This document shows, piece after piece, positions 25,682 through 34,295 of a stretch of 64,000 nt of DNA. Both the position numbers and the translations under genes were made by a program. The notes under the pieces are model-generated. The model searched no databases. It saw only the letters and a program-made list of their open reading frames with translations, and was not told where the DNA came from. The DNA is taken from NCBI GenBank assembly GCA_963826145.1, contig CAWGVW010000002.1, positions 620,001-684,000 on the forward strand. The letters run 5' to 3'. How positions within the stretch are numbered: the stretch's first letter is position 1; each line of letters begins with the position of its first letter. The DNA comes from JBGPLJ01 sp963826145 (GTDB lineage: Bacteria; Pseudomonadota; Gammaproteobacteria; Steroidobacterales; Steroidobacteraceae).

Positions 25682-26650
25682 ATGTCCGTCGAGGAGTTCC
25701 TCATCGACTTTCCCGATGGCATCACGGCCATCGATACTCAATACGTCCGCAGGCTCGCGGATGCCAGCCATCTCATCGTTCACGGCGGCCGTGGCGCTTT
25801 CGTCGACACCGGCACCAACTCCGCCGTGCCGACGCTTCTTGCAGCGATCGAAGCGCGCGGCCTGAAGCGCGAGGCGATCGATTATGTGCTTCTCACGCAC
25901 GTCCACCTAGATCATGCAGGCGGCGCAGGACTCTTGATGCAGTCGCTGCCGAACGCGCGCGCGGTCGTTCATCCGCGCGGTGCGCGGCACATGGTCGATC
26001 CGGCGAAACTCATTGCCGGGGCCCTCGTGGTCTATGGCGAGGCGGCCTTTCAGAGGCTCTACGGAACGCTCATTCCGATTCCGGAGAAGCGCATCCTCGT
26101 CGCGGACGACAGCATGGAAGTGCTGCTCGGCGGTGACCGGCGGCTCGAGCTTGTTCACACGCCCGGCCATGCCCTGCATCACTACGCGATCGTCGATCAT
26201 GTGGCGCGGGCGATCTTTTCCGGCGACAACTTCGGCATTTCCTATCGGGACTTCGACACGAGCCACGGTGAATTCATCTTTCCGACGACCTCGCCCGTGC
26301 AGTTCGATCCCGAAGCGATGCATGCGACCATCGATCGCCTCATGAGCTATCGGCCCAAGGCGATCTATCTCACGCACTACAGCCGCGTGAACGACCTCGC
26401 CCGTCTTGCCCGTGATTTGCACACGGCTGTCGATGCTTATGTCGAACTTGCACGACGGCATCACGGCAGGCCGGAACGCGGGGCGCTCATGCGTAAGGAC
26501 ATGGCAGCCTGGTTCGATGCGGCGCTAGACCGTCACGGATACACCGGCAATGCGCTAACACGACGGGAACTCCTCGAAGGGGATATCGACATCAATTGCC
26601 AGGGCCTCGAAGTCTGGCTCGATCGTCGTACGGGAGCTGGACGTGACTAA
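25682..26650 (+). CDS. MBL-fold metallo-hydrolase
   Basis: Metallo-beta-lactamase-fold protein of 322 aa. The metal motif HxHxDH appears as LLTHVHLDHAGG, followed by HPRGARHMV, HTPGHALHHY, FSGDNFG and the late His in LTHYSRVND, so both metal sites look complete. The C-terminal 90 residues form an extra helical domain. Substrate is unknown; glyoxalase-II-like or thioesterase-like hydrolysis would fit. The gene overlaps acuI by 8 nt, which suggests a role linked to acyl-CoA metabolism. Confidence 0.88.
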   Translation: MSVEEFLIDFPDGITAIDTQYVRRLADASHLIVHGGRGAFVDTGTNSAVPTLLAAIEARGLKREAIDYVLLTHVHLDHAGGAGLLMQSLPNARAVVHPRGARHMVDPAKLIAGALVVYGEAAFQRLYGTLIPIPEKRILVADDSMEVLLGGDRRLELVHTPGHALHHYAIVDHVARAIFSGDNFGISYRDFDTSHGEFIFPTTSPVQFDPEAMHATIDRLMSYRPKAIYLTHYSRVNDLARLARDLHTAVDAYVELARRHHGRPERGALMRKDMAAWFDAALDRHGYTGNALTRRELLEGDIDINCQGLEVWLDRRTGAGRD

Positions 26651-27635
26651 TCGTTTCCGTGCGTTCCGGATTCACGAAGTCGACAGGAAGATCGTCGCGC
26701 GCTTCGACGAACTGACGCTTGAGGACCTGAGCCCGGGCGAGGTCGTCGTCAAAGTCCACTATTCCGGCATCAACTACAAAGACGCACTTGCGGCGACCGG
26801 CACCGGCAAGATTCTGCGCAAGTACCCGCTCGTCGGCGGCATCGATCTCGCAGGCGAGGTCATCTCATCGAGCGACCTGCGATACCGGGCCGGCGAGAGG
26901 GTGCTGGTGACGGGCTGCGACCTGAGTGAAACGCGGGACGGGGGCTATGCTGAATTCGCACGCCTTTCCGGCGACCACGTCATTCCCTTACCGGCCGGGC
27001 TCGATGAATTCCAGGCGATGGCCCTCGGCACGGCCGGCTTCACCGCTGCACTGGCGATCCATCGTATGGAACAGAATGGTCAGACAGCGGCGGCCGGCCC
27101 CATCGTCGTGACCGGTGCAAGCGGCGGCGTTGGGAGCCTCGCCATCGACATGCTGGCTGCGCGCGGTTACGCGGCGTTGGCTGTCAGCGGCAAGGCGGAA
27201 GCGGATTCTTACCTGATGGCGATCGGCGCCCAGAAGATTCTGCGCCGCCAGGAGATCGACCCGGGCAAGCGGCCGCTGGAAGCTGCGCAGTTTGCCGGCG
27301 CGATCGACAATGTGGGCGGTGACCTCCTGGCGTGGCTCACGCGCACCGTACAGTACGGCGGCAACATCGCGAGCATCGGCATGGCGAGCAGCGCCGAGCT
27401 GAAGACGACCGTCATGCCATTCATCCTGCGGGGCGTGAATCTCCTCGGCATCAATTCCTCGGCGACCCCGCGCGAGCTGCGCCTCGCCGTCTGGCGGCGC
27501 ATTGGAACCGATCTGAAACCCCGCCACCTCGACCGGATCGTGTCGCGGACGATCGCCTTTGGCGACCTGCCTGGTGCGTTCGACGACTTCATCAAAGGCG
27601 CAGTTCGCGGCCGTACTGTCGTTCGCATCGCCTAG
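26643..27635 (+). CDS. acuI: Acryloyl-CoA reductase (NADPH), AcuI/YhdH family quinone oxidoreductase
   Basis: MDR-superfamily oxidoreductase of 330 aa that reduces toxic acryloyl-CoA to propionyl-CoA. Family features are HYSGINYKDALAATGTGKI, PLVGGIDLAGEV and the nucleotide-binding VTGASGGVGSLAIDML. The segment IDNVGGDLLAWL and the C-terminal RTVVRIA also fit YhdH/AcuI. The GTG at 26643 overlaps the end of the MBL gene. The methylcitrate genes prpBCD follow 75 nt downstream, so its product would feed straight into them; this supports the AcuI assignment over a general quinone reductase. Confidence 0.85.
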   Translation: MTNRFRAFRIHEVDRKIVARFDELTLEDLSPGEVVVKVHYSGINYKDALAATGTGKILRKYPLVGGIDLAGEVISSSDLRYRAGERVLVTGCDLSETRDGGYAEFARLSGDHVIPLPAGLDEFQAMALGTAGFTAALAIHRMEQNGQTAAAGPIVVTGASGGVGSLAIDMLAARGYAALAVSGKAEADSYLMAIGAQKILRRQEIDPGKRPLEAAQFAGAIDNVGGDLLAWLTRTVQYGGNIASIGMASSAELKTTVMPFILRGVNLLGINSSATPRELRLAVWRRIGTDLKPRHLDRIVSRTIAFGDLPGAFDDFIKGAVRGRTVVRIA

Positions 27636-27710
27636 CTTTCGGATGCGGGCGGGCGCCGCCGCGGGCTAAAATATCGCGGCAGGGCGGCTCAACCGCCGGT
27701 CATCAGTCCC

Positions 27711-28625
27711 ATGTCTCACGTTGTCACTTCAGCCGGCCGCAGGTTGCGAACGGCGCTCGATCACGAGCGTCCCTTGCAGGTCGTCGGCACGGTGAATGCT
27801 TTCAGCGCTTTGCTCGCGCAGCAGGCGGGTTTTCGCGCGATCTATATTTCCGGCGCCGGCGTCGCCAACGCATCCTTCGGGCTGCCGGACCTCGGCATCA
27901 CGATGTTGAATGACGTCTGCGAGGATATCCGCCGCGTCACAAGTGCGACCGACTTGCCGCTCCTGGTCGACGCGGATACGGGTTGGGGCGGCGCCTTCAA
28001 CATCGCGAGGACGGTGAAGGACTTCATTCGCTCGGGCGCGGCCGGTCTTCATCTCGAGGATCAGGTGCAGACAAAACGCTGCGGGCATCGGCCCGGCAAG
28101 GCCCTGGTTGCCGCCGACGAGATGGTGGATCGACTCAAAGCGGCTACGGATGCCCGTACCGATCCCGAGTTCGTAATCATGGCACGCACCGATGCGCACG
28201 CGGTCGAGGGGCAGCAAGCCGCGCTCGCTCGCGCCCAGCGCTACGTCGAGGCTGGTGCCGACATGATCTTTGCCGAAGCGTTGACGACGCTCGCCGAGTA
28301 CCGCCAGTTCACGGCCGCAATTCGCGTGCCGGTACTCGCGAATCTCACCGAGTTCGGCAAGACACCGATGTTCACGACGAAGGAGCTTGCCGATTCCGGC
28401 GTGCGGCTCGTCCTGTACCCGCTCTCGGCATTTCGCGCAATGTCGAAAGCCGCGCTTAATGTATATACGACAATCCGCGAGCAGGGCACGCAGAAGAGTG
28501 TCGTCGATACCATGCAGACGCGCGCCGAGCTCTATCAGGTGCTCGGCTATCACGCCTATGAGGACAAACTCGATGCCTTGTTCGCCCGCTCGAATGCGGG
28601 CGATGACGATGAGGACCAGCCATGA
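27711..28625 (+). CDS. prpB: 2-methylisocitrate lyase
   Basis: Cleaves 2-methylisocitrate into pyruvate and succinate, the last step of the methylcitrate cycle (304 aa). The isocitrate-lyase superfamily active-site motif is KRCGH, and metal-binding residues appear in LVDADTGWGG and HLEDQ. The C-terminus is acidic (GDDDEDQP). The ATG at 27711 begins MSHVVTSAGRR. The stop overlaps the prpC start as ATGA. Confidence 0.95.
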   Translation: MSHVVTSAGRRLRTALDHERPLQVVGTVNAFSALLAQQAGFRAIYISGAGVANASFGLPDLGITMLNDVCEDIRRVTSATDLPLLVDADTGWGGAFNIARTVKDFIRSGAAGLHLEDQVQTKRCGHRPGKALVAADEMVDRLKAATDARTDPEFVIMARTDAHAVEGQQAALARAQRYVEAGADMIFAEALTTLAEYRQFTAAIRVPVLANLTEFGKTPMFTTKELADSGVRLVLYPLSAFRAMSKAALNVYTTIREQGTQKSVVDTMQTRAELYQVLGYHAYEDKLDALFARSNAGDDDEDQP

Positions 28626-29773
28626 GCGAAGCAGTCACCCCGGGGCCGAAACCCAAGAAATCCGTGGCGCTCTCCGGCGTGCCGGCGGGCAACACGGCAA
28701 TCTGCACCGTCGGCCGCACCGGCAACGATCTGCATTACCGCGGCTACGACATTCTCGAAATCGCGGACCGTTGCGAGTTCGAGGAGATCGCGCACCTGCT
28801 CGTGCACGAGAAACTCCCGACACGCGCAGAACTCGCTGCGTACAAGTCGAAGCTGCGCAAGCTTCGTGGGCTTGCCGACCCCGTGAGGAGGGTGCTCGAA
28901 CAGCTGCCGGCGTCGAGTCATCCGATGGATGTCATGCGCACAGGCGTTTCCGCGCTCGGCTGCGTTCAGCCCGAACAGGCGGGCCACGACGCCGCGCGCG
29001 CGCGCGACATCACGGACCAGCTGATCGCGAGTTTCGGTTCAATGCTCGTCTACTGGCATCACTTCGCGACCAGCGGCAAGCGCATCGAGGTTGAAACCGG
29101 CGACGACTCGGTGGGCGGGCATTTCCTGCATCTCCTGCACGGGCGAGCGCCGTCGGCGTCCTGGGTCAAGGCGATGCATGTCTCGCTCAATCTCTATGCC
29201 GAGCACGAGTTCAACGCATCGACATTCACTGCCCGCGTCATCGCAGGCACCGGTTCCGATCTTCACTCCTCGATCGCCGGCGCCATCGGTGCGTTGCGTG
29301 GACCGAAGCACGGCGGTGCGAACGAGGTCGCCTTTGAAGTACAGAGCCGTTACCGCAATCCCGATGAGGCGGAAGCGGATATCCGGCAGCGCGTCGCACG
29401 CAGGGAAATCGTCATCGGCTTCGGTCATCCCGTTTACACGATCAGCGATCCGCGCAACAAGGTCATCAAGGCAACGGCTGAGCGACTCGCGCGCGAAGCG
29501 GGGGATCTCAAGCTCTACGCGATCGCGGAGCGGCTCGAGAGCGTGTTGTGGGACATCAAGAAGATGTTTCCGAACCTCGATTGGTACTCCGCAGTGTCAT
29601 ACAACCTGATGGGAGTGCCCACGGCGATGTTCACGCCACTCTTTGTCATTGCGAGAACGAGTGGCTGGGGCGCGCACGTCATCGAGCAACGCATCGACGG
29701 CAAAATTATCCGTCCGGGCGCGGTCTACACCGGGCCCGAGAATCGCAGCTTCGTTCCCATCGACCAACGATAA
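28622..29773 (+). CDS. prpC: 2-methylcitrate synthase
   Basis: Condenses propionyl-CoA with oxaloacetate (383 aa, the usual length for short-chain methylcitrate synthases). The start is VALSGVPAGNTAICTVGRTG. Citrate-synthase active-site regions are LRGPKHGGANE and GFGHPVYTISDPR, and the substrate Arg is in VIEQRIDGKIIRP. Its position between prpB and prpD distinguishes it from the TCA citrate synthase. A repeat palindrome follows the stop. Confidence 0.95.
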   Translation: MSEAVTPGPKPKKSVALSGVPAGNTAICTVGRTGNDLHYRGYDILEIADRCEFEEIAHLLVHEKLPTRAELAAYKSKLRKLRGLADPVRRVLEQLPASSHPMDVMRTGVSALGCVQPEQAGHDAARARDITDQLIASFGSMLVYWHHFATSGKRIEVETGDDSVGGHFLHLLHGRAPSASWVKAMHVSLNLYAEHEFNASTFTARVIAGTGSDLHSSIAGAIGALRGPKHGGANEVAFEVQSRYRNPDEAEADIRQRVARREIVIGFGHPVYTISDPRNKVIKATAERLAREAGDLKLYAIAERLESVLWDIKKMFPNLDWYSAVSYNLMGVPTAMFTPLFVIARTSGWGAHVIEQRIDGKIIRPGAVYTGPENRSFVPIDQR

Positions 29774-29781
29774 CTACCCTT

Positions 29782-29820
29782 CTCCCTCTCCCGCTTGCGG
29801 GAGAGGGCAGGGGTGAGGGT
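29782..29820. repeat. REP-like palindrome, copy 1 (prpC-prpD gap)
   Basis: The stem CCCTCTCCCGC / GCGGGAGAGGG (29784-29807) has a TT loop and is followed by CAGGGGTGAGGGT. The same architecture (CCCTCTCCC stem plus a GGGGTGAGG tail) recurs at 40403-40453. The tail GTGAGGG lies 5-6 nt before the prpD ATG and serves as its ribosome-binding site. Confidence 0.82.
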
Positions 29821-29824
29821 TCTC

Positions 29825-31276
29825 ATGTCCGCCCACGACATCAGGTCCGCCAGGCGTCCCGATCCCGACAAAGTTCTCGTCGATATCGCTGACTACGTCT
29901 GCGGTACCGAGGTCGCAAGTCGCGAGGCCTATGACACGGCCCGTTACTGCCTCATGGACACGCTCGCGTGCGGGTTTCTCGCGCTGAAATATTCGGCATG
30001 CACGAAGCTGCTCGGGCCCACGGTGCCGGGCGCGACAATGCCGGGCGGCGCGCGTGTGCCGGGTACGTCATACGAACTCGAACCGGTGCAGGCCGCCTTC
30101 AACATCGGCACGATGATCCGCTGGCTCGATTTCAACGACACCTGGCTGGCAGCGGAATGGGGTCATCCCTCCGACAATCTCGGCGGCATTCTCGCGGTGG
30201 CGGACTACCTGTCGCGCATGGCCGTGATTCAGGGCAAGAAACCTCTCACCGTGCGCGACGTGCTCACAGCAATGATCAAGGCGCACGAAATCCAGGGCAT
30301 TACCGCGCTCGAGAACAGTTACAACCGCGTCGGTCTCGATCACGTGCTCCTGGTGCGGGTGGCTTCGACCGCGGTGGTCACGCGCATGCTCGGCGGCACG
30401 CGCGATCAGGTGATCAACGCGGTGTCGAACGCGTGGATCGACGGCGGAGCGCTTCGCACCTACCGCCACGCGCCAAACACGGGTTCACGCAAGAGCTGGG
30501 CCGCGGGCGATGCAACGAGCCGCGCCGTGCGTCACGCTCTCATCGCGATGACCGGCGAAATGGGCTATCCCTCGGCGCTCACCGCCAAGACCTGGGGCTA
30601 CTACGACGTGCTCTTCAAGGGCAGGGCGTTCGTCTACAAGCAGCCTTTCGCGAGCTACGTGATGGAAAACGTGCTCTTCAAGATTTCTTTTCCGGCGGAG
30701 TTCCATGCGCAGACGGCAGTCGAGTGCGCGATGCAGTTGCATCCGCAGGTCACGGATCGGCTCGCCGACATCCGCGAAGTCGTCATCGAAACGCAGGAGC
30801 CAGGCGTGCGCATCATCGACAAGACCGGGCCCCTTGCAAACCCGGCAGATCGCGATCACTGCATTCAGTACATGGTGGCGATCCCGCTCCTCTTCGGGCG
30901 GCTCACCGCCGAAGATTACGAAGACAAGGTGGCGAACGATCCACGCGTAGATGCACTGCGGTCGACGATGGTGGTGCGCGAGAACACGACCTTCACCGAG
31001 GAGTACTACGCCGCGGACAAGCGCTACATCGGTAACGCCATCCAGGTGTTCTTCAAGGACGGCAGCTCGACCAAGCGCGTCGCCATCGACTATCCGATCG
31101 GTCACCGCAAACGTCGCGCCGAGGGCATGCCGATCCTCGTGAAGAAATTCGAGGCAGCGGTTGCCGCCCACTATCCGGCGAAGCAGGCCGACCTTATCCG
31201 GGCGGTATTCACCGATGCAAAGAAACTCGATGCGATGCCGGTGCAGGAACTCATGGCGGTGCTCGTCAAGAACTGA
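29825..31276 (+). CDS. prpD: 2-methylcitrate dehydratase
   Basis: MmgE/PrpD-family enzyme of 483 aa that dehydrates 2-methylcitrate to 2-methyl-cis-aconitate. Hallmarks are YCLMDTLACGFLAL, GTSYELEPVQAAFNIGTMIRWLDFND, and WGHPSDNLGG followed by AMIKAHEIQG. The upstream in-frame ATG at 29795 lies in the repeat. The ATG at 29825 with GAGGG just before it is the natural start. It is the last gene of prpBCD and is separated from rsmG by 2 nt. Confidence 0.95.
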   Translation: MSAHDIRSARRPDPDKVLVDIADYVCGTEVASREAYDTARYCLMDTLACGFLALKYSACTKLLGPTVPGATMPGGARVPGTSYELEPVQAAFNIGTMIRWLDFNDTWLAAEWGHPSDNLGGILAVADYLSRMAVIQGKKPLTVRDVLTAMIKAHEIQGITALENSYNRVGLDHVLLVRVASTAVVTRMLGGTRDQVINAVSNAWIDGGALRTYRHAPNTGSRKSWAAGDATSRAVRHALIAMTGEMGYPSALTAKTWGYYDVLFKGRAFVYKQPFASYVMENVLFKISFPAEFHAQTAVECAMQLHPQVTDRLADIREVVIETQEPGVRIIDKTGPLANPADRDHCIQYMVAIPLLFGRLTAEDYEDKVANDPRVDALRSTMVVRENTTFTEEYYAADKRYIGNAIQVFFKDGSSTKRVAIDYPIGHRKRRAEGMPILVKKFEAAVAAHYPAKQADLIRAVFTDAKKLDAMPVQELMAVLVKN

Positions 31277-31278
31277 CC

Positions 31279-31905
31279 GTGCCGAACCCCGCTTCCCTTC
31301 AGTCCGACAGCAAGCGGCTCGGCGTCGACCTTGACGCGGCGGACGCCGAAAAGCTCTTCGTGCTTGCTGCGGAGCTCGCCGAGTGGAATGAGAGATTCAA
31401 TCTGACGTCGATCCCGGCGGAACAGACTGTCACGCATCATCTCCTCGACAGCCTTTCAGTGGGGCCATACCTGAAGGGCCAGCGCGTCCTTGACGTCGGC
31501 ACCGGAGCGGGATTTCCGGGTCTGCCGCTCGCGGTCGCGTTTCCCGAGCGCGAATTCCTGCTGATCGATGCGACGCGCAAGAAGCTCGCCTTCGTCGAAC
31601 ACATCATCCGGAAGCTCGAACTCGGGAACGTGACGACTCAGCACGCGCGCGCGGAACAATTCCGGCCGCCGCGGCCGTTCGATGCGGTGGTAGCGCGGGC
31701 GCTCTCCAAGCTCGATCAGTTCATCGCATTCAGCGGACACCTGTGCGCGCCCGGCGGCCGGCTGCTCGCTATGAAAGGGCGCGCGCCCGACAATGAAATC
31801 AAGGCACTGCCGCGCGGCTGGAAAGTCGTTGCGGTCCATCGTGTCGAGGTGCCAGGCCTCGACGCGGAACGGCACATCGTCGAACTCGCCCGCGAAAACA
31901 AATAA
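31279..31905 (+). CDS. rsmG: 16S rRNA (guanine-527-N7) methyltransferase RsmG
   Basis: SAM-dependent methyltransferase of 208 aa acting on G527 of 16S rRNA. The SAM motif is VLDVGTGAGFPGLPL, preceded by WNERFNLTSI and HHLLDSL and followed by VVARALSKLDQF, all diagnostic for RsmG/GidB. The start is GTG at 31279. In many relatives it directly follows mnmG; here the accessory block intervenes. It leads the rsmG-parA-parB group. Confidence 0.96.
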   Translation: MPNPASLQSDSKRLGVDLDAADAEKLFVLAAELAEWNERFNLTSIPAEQTVTHHLLDSLSVGPYLKGQRVLDVGTGAGFPGLPLAVAFPEREFLLIDATRKKLAFVEHIIRKLELGNVTTQHARAEQFRPPRPFDAVVARALSKLDQFIAFSGHLCAPGGRLLAMKGRAPDNEIKALPRGWKVVAVHRVEVPGLDAERHIVELARENK

Positions 31906-31919
31906 CGTATAGTGTTTCG

Positions 31920-32720
31920 GTGCACAGAGTTATCGCAGTTGCGAACCAGAAAGGCGGTGTCGGCAAGACGACCACTGCCGTCAACATGGCGGCGTCGTTC
32001 GCTGCGACCAAGCGGCGCGTACTCCTCATCGACCTCGATCCGCAGGGCAATGCGACGATGGGCTGCGGCGTCGACAAGCGTTCGCTCGAGCGCAGTACCT
32101 GCGACGTGCTTCTCGGCGACTGTGAAGCACCGGCGGCACTCGTTCCCGTCCCCGACTTCGGCTTCACGCTGATGCCGGCGAATCAGGACCTCACCGCCGC
32201 CGAGGTGCGCCTGCTTACGCTCCTTGCCGGCCGTGAAGTGCGGCTGCGCAATGCGATCAGGGTGATCCGCAACCTCTACGATACGATCCTCATCGACTGT
32301 CCGCCCGCGCTCAACATGCTGACGGTCAACGCGATGGTCGCTGCGGACGGCGTGCTGATCCCGATGCAGTGCGAGTACTACGCGCTCGAAGGCCTCTCGG
32401 CGCTCGTCAACACGATCGATCAGGTGAAGGCGAGCGTGAATCCGACGCTTGAAATCGAAGGGATCCTGCGCACGATGTACGACCCGCGGAACAATCTCGC
32501 GACCGAGGTCTCCGCCCAGCTCATCATGCATTTCGGCGACAAGGTGTTGCGTACGATCATTCCGCGCAACGTGCGGCTTGCCGAGGCGCCGAGCTTCGGC
32601 AAGCCCGCGCTCTTCCACGACAAGGAATCGCGCGGCGCGCTGGCGTACCTCGCGCTTGCGGGCGAACTGATCCGGCGCGAAGACGGCACGGGAGCGCCCG
32701 CCGCAGCGGGCGGCAATTAG
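31920..32720 (+). CDS. parA: Chromosome-partitioning ATPase ParA (Soj)
   Basis: Walker-type ATPase of 266 aa that moves ParB-parS complexes during segregation. The deviant Walker A is KGGVGKTT (residues 11-18), and switch motifs include LIDLDPQGNAT and TILIDCPPALN. The start is GTG at 31920. No Shine-Dalgarno sequence precedes it, and a TATAGT hexamer at 31908-31913 would place a transcription start at the GTG itself, so a leaderless transcript is possible besides read-through from rsmG. Confidence 0.96.
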   Translation: MHRVIAVANQKGGVGKTTTAVNMAASFAATKRRVLLIDLDPQGNATMGCGVDKRSLERSTCDVLLGDCEAPAALVPVPDFGFTLMPANQDLTAAEVRLLTLLAGREVRLRNAIRVIRNLYDTILIDCPPALNMLTVNAMVAADGVLIPMQCEYYALEGLSALVNTIDQVKASVNPTLEIEGILRTMYDPRNNLATEVSAQLIMHFGDKVLRTIIPRNVRLAEAPSFGKPALFHDKESRGALAYLALAGELIRREDGTGAPAAAGGN

Positions 32721-32748
32721 GCCGGCAGTCGATTACACTCCCCCCGCC

Positions 32749-33654
32749 ATGAGTGTGAAGCGTTCCGGATTGGGTCGAGGTCTCGAGGCGCTCCTCGGAC
32801 CGCAGGTGCAAACGAATGAGGCGCCGGAAACCGGTGCGCGCCCGCTTCTCGCGGACGATCAGCTCGTCAAGCTCCCCCTGGACCTGCTTTCGCGAGGCCG
32901 ATTCCAGCCGCGCGTCGACATGCGGGCGGAATCGCTGCAGGAGCTTGCGGATTCGATCCGTGCCCAGGGCATCGTTCAGCCGATCGTCGTGCGACCCGTC
33001 GGCACGCCAGCGCCCGGGGAGTCGCAGCGCTACGAAATCATTGCCGGCGAGCGCCGCTGGCGCGCTGCACAGATGGCGGGCCTCAGGGACATTCCCGCCG
33101 TCGTTCGCCATGTGGCCGATGAAGCAGCGGTCGCCATGGCCCTCATCGAGAATATCCAGCGCGAAAACCTCAATGCGCTGGAAGAGGCGGGTGCTTTACA
33201 CCGCCTGATCGAGGAGTTCGCCTTCACCCAGCAGGAGGCGGCGGATGCCGTCGGCCGGTCGCGGGTGGCGGTTGCGAACCTGCTGCGCCTTCTCGACCTT
33301 GCCGATGAGGTCAAGGCGCTCCTGGAAGGCCGGCAGATCGAAATGGGCCATGCCCGCGCGCTCCTGGGCCTTACCCAGCGGCGCCAGCAGATCGAAGTTG
33401 CCAAGGTCGTCGCGAGCAAGAGCCTTTCGGTGCGCGAAACGGAAGCGCTCGTGCGCCGGATGCTGAACCCGCCCAAGAAGGACGACGGTGGCGAGTCGCG
33501 CGATCCGGACGTGCGCCGGCTTGAGGATCAGCTTTCCGACAAGCTCGGTGCGCGGGTTGCCATTCAACATTCCGCGAGCACCGGAAAGGGCAAGCTCGTC
33601 ATCAGCTACCACAGCCTCGACGAGCTCGACGGCATCCTCGAGCACATCCAGTAG
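32749..33654 (+). CDS. parB: Chromosome-partitioning protein ParB (Spo0J)
   Basis: CTP-dependent parS-binding clamp of 301 aa. The family start MSVKRSGLGRGLEALLG is present. The CTPase/ParB box GERRWRAAQMAG is near residues 100-111, followed by LIENIQRENLNALEEA and a helix-turn-helix region (FTQQEAADAVGRSRVAVANLLRLLDL). The C-terminal dimerisation part ends KGKLVISYHSLDELDGIL. Two likely binding sites (parS) lie in recF. It is 28 nt downstream of parA. Confidence 0.96.
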   Translation: MSVKRSGLGRGLEALLGPQVQTNEAPETGARPLLADDQLVKLPLDLLSRGRFQPRVDMRAESLQELADSIRAQGIVQPIVVRPVGTPAPGESQRYEIIAGERRWRAAQMAGLRDIPAVVRHVADEAAVAMALIENIQRENLNALEEAGALHRLIEEFAFTQQEAADAVGRSRVAVANLLRLLDLADEVKALLEGRQIEMGHARALLGLTQRRQQIEVAKVVASKSLSVRETEALVRRMLNPPKKDDGGESRDPDVRRLEDQLSDKLGARVAIQHSASTGKGKLVISYHSLDELDGILEHIQ

Positions 33655-33690
33655 TCGGGCAACAGTCCCGCCAAAAACCTCAATTGCGGT

Positions 33691-33706
33691 CACTACTTAT
33701 GTAGTG
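33691..33706. repeat. Small perfect inverted repeat downstream of parB
   Basis: CACTAC-TTAT-GTAGTG is a perfect 6-bp dyad with a 4-nt loop, 36 nt after parB and 21 nt before the atp promoter -35. It lacks a strong T-run, so it may be a regulator site or a weak terminator. Confidence 0.4.
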
Positions 33707-33726
33707 CCCGGACACTCTCTTTTATA

Positions 33727-33755
33727 TTGAGCCACCGGTCGTTCACCCCTATAAT
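33727..33755 (+). promoter_or_regulatory. Sigma-70 promoter of the atp operon
   Basis: TTGAGC (33727-33732), a 17-bp spacer and a perfect TATAAT (33750-33755). The predicted start is near 33762, leaving a GC-rich leader of about 87 nt before atpI. It stands alone upstream of the nine atp genes and is the strongest promoter match in the window. Confidence 0.78.
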
Positions 33756-33848
33756 GCGCGGCCTTTGCGGGGGCCCCCTCGGCGAATTTGAGAACGGCGC
33801 TTGAAGCGCTGCGCGGTGGGGTCAACGTCGCCCTTGTCGGGGATCGGT

Positions 33849-34259
33849 GTGATTACGAACGACCTTGCGGCCGCGCGCCGGTTTGCAGCGGGTCTGGTCG
33901 CGAGTCAATTGGGACTCACCGCCTTGATCGCCGGGGCGGCGCTACTCATATATGGAAGGCGCGCTGCATTGAGTGCGCTTGCCGGCGGCGGAATCGGCGC
34001 TGCGGCGAATCTGGTTCAGGCGGTTTTCTTCTTTCGCCACGGACCGGGCGCGGACCCGAAACGGATCCTGCGCGGCATGTTCGCGGGAGAAAGCGCGAAG
34101 TTTGGAATCACCGTGCTGCTGCTGGTCGTTGTCCTCGGCAGCACGAAGGTCGCAGCGGGGCCGTTCTTCGCCGCGTACCTGGCGGGATTCGTCGTTTACT
34201 GGTTCGCCCTCTGGTGGGGCGGACGGAGCGCCGCGGGCAGGGAAAGCGCGCAGCGCTAG
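33849..34259 (+). CDS. atpI: ATP synthase subunit I (AtpI)
   Basis: Small membrane protein (136 aa) that helps c-ring assembly. Four hydrophobic segments are seen (VASQLGLTALIAGAALLIYG, LSALAGGGIGAAANLVQAVFFF, FGITVLLLVVVLGS, FFAAYLAGFVVYWFALWW). The GTG at 33849 has GGGGAT just upstream and gives a normal length. A TTG at 33801 would add 16 residues and cannot be excluded. First gene of the ATP synthase operon. Confidence 0.87.
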   Translation: MITNDLAAARRFAAGLVASQLGLTALIAGAALLIYGRRAALSALAGGGIGAAANLVQAVFFFRHGPGADPKRILRGMFAGESAKFGITVLLLVVVLGSTKVAAGPFFAAYLAGFVVYWFALWWGGRSAAGRESAQR

Positions 34260-34295
34260 TGGGGAGAGGGCTTGGGTAACGGGCGTTTGGAATTC

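Noticed and set aside
30485..31171. Minus-strand open frame of 228 codons opposite prpD
   Set aside because: A shadow of the prpD reading frame; no family motif and no ribosome-binding site.
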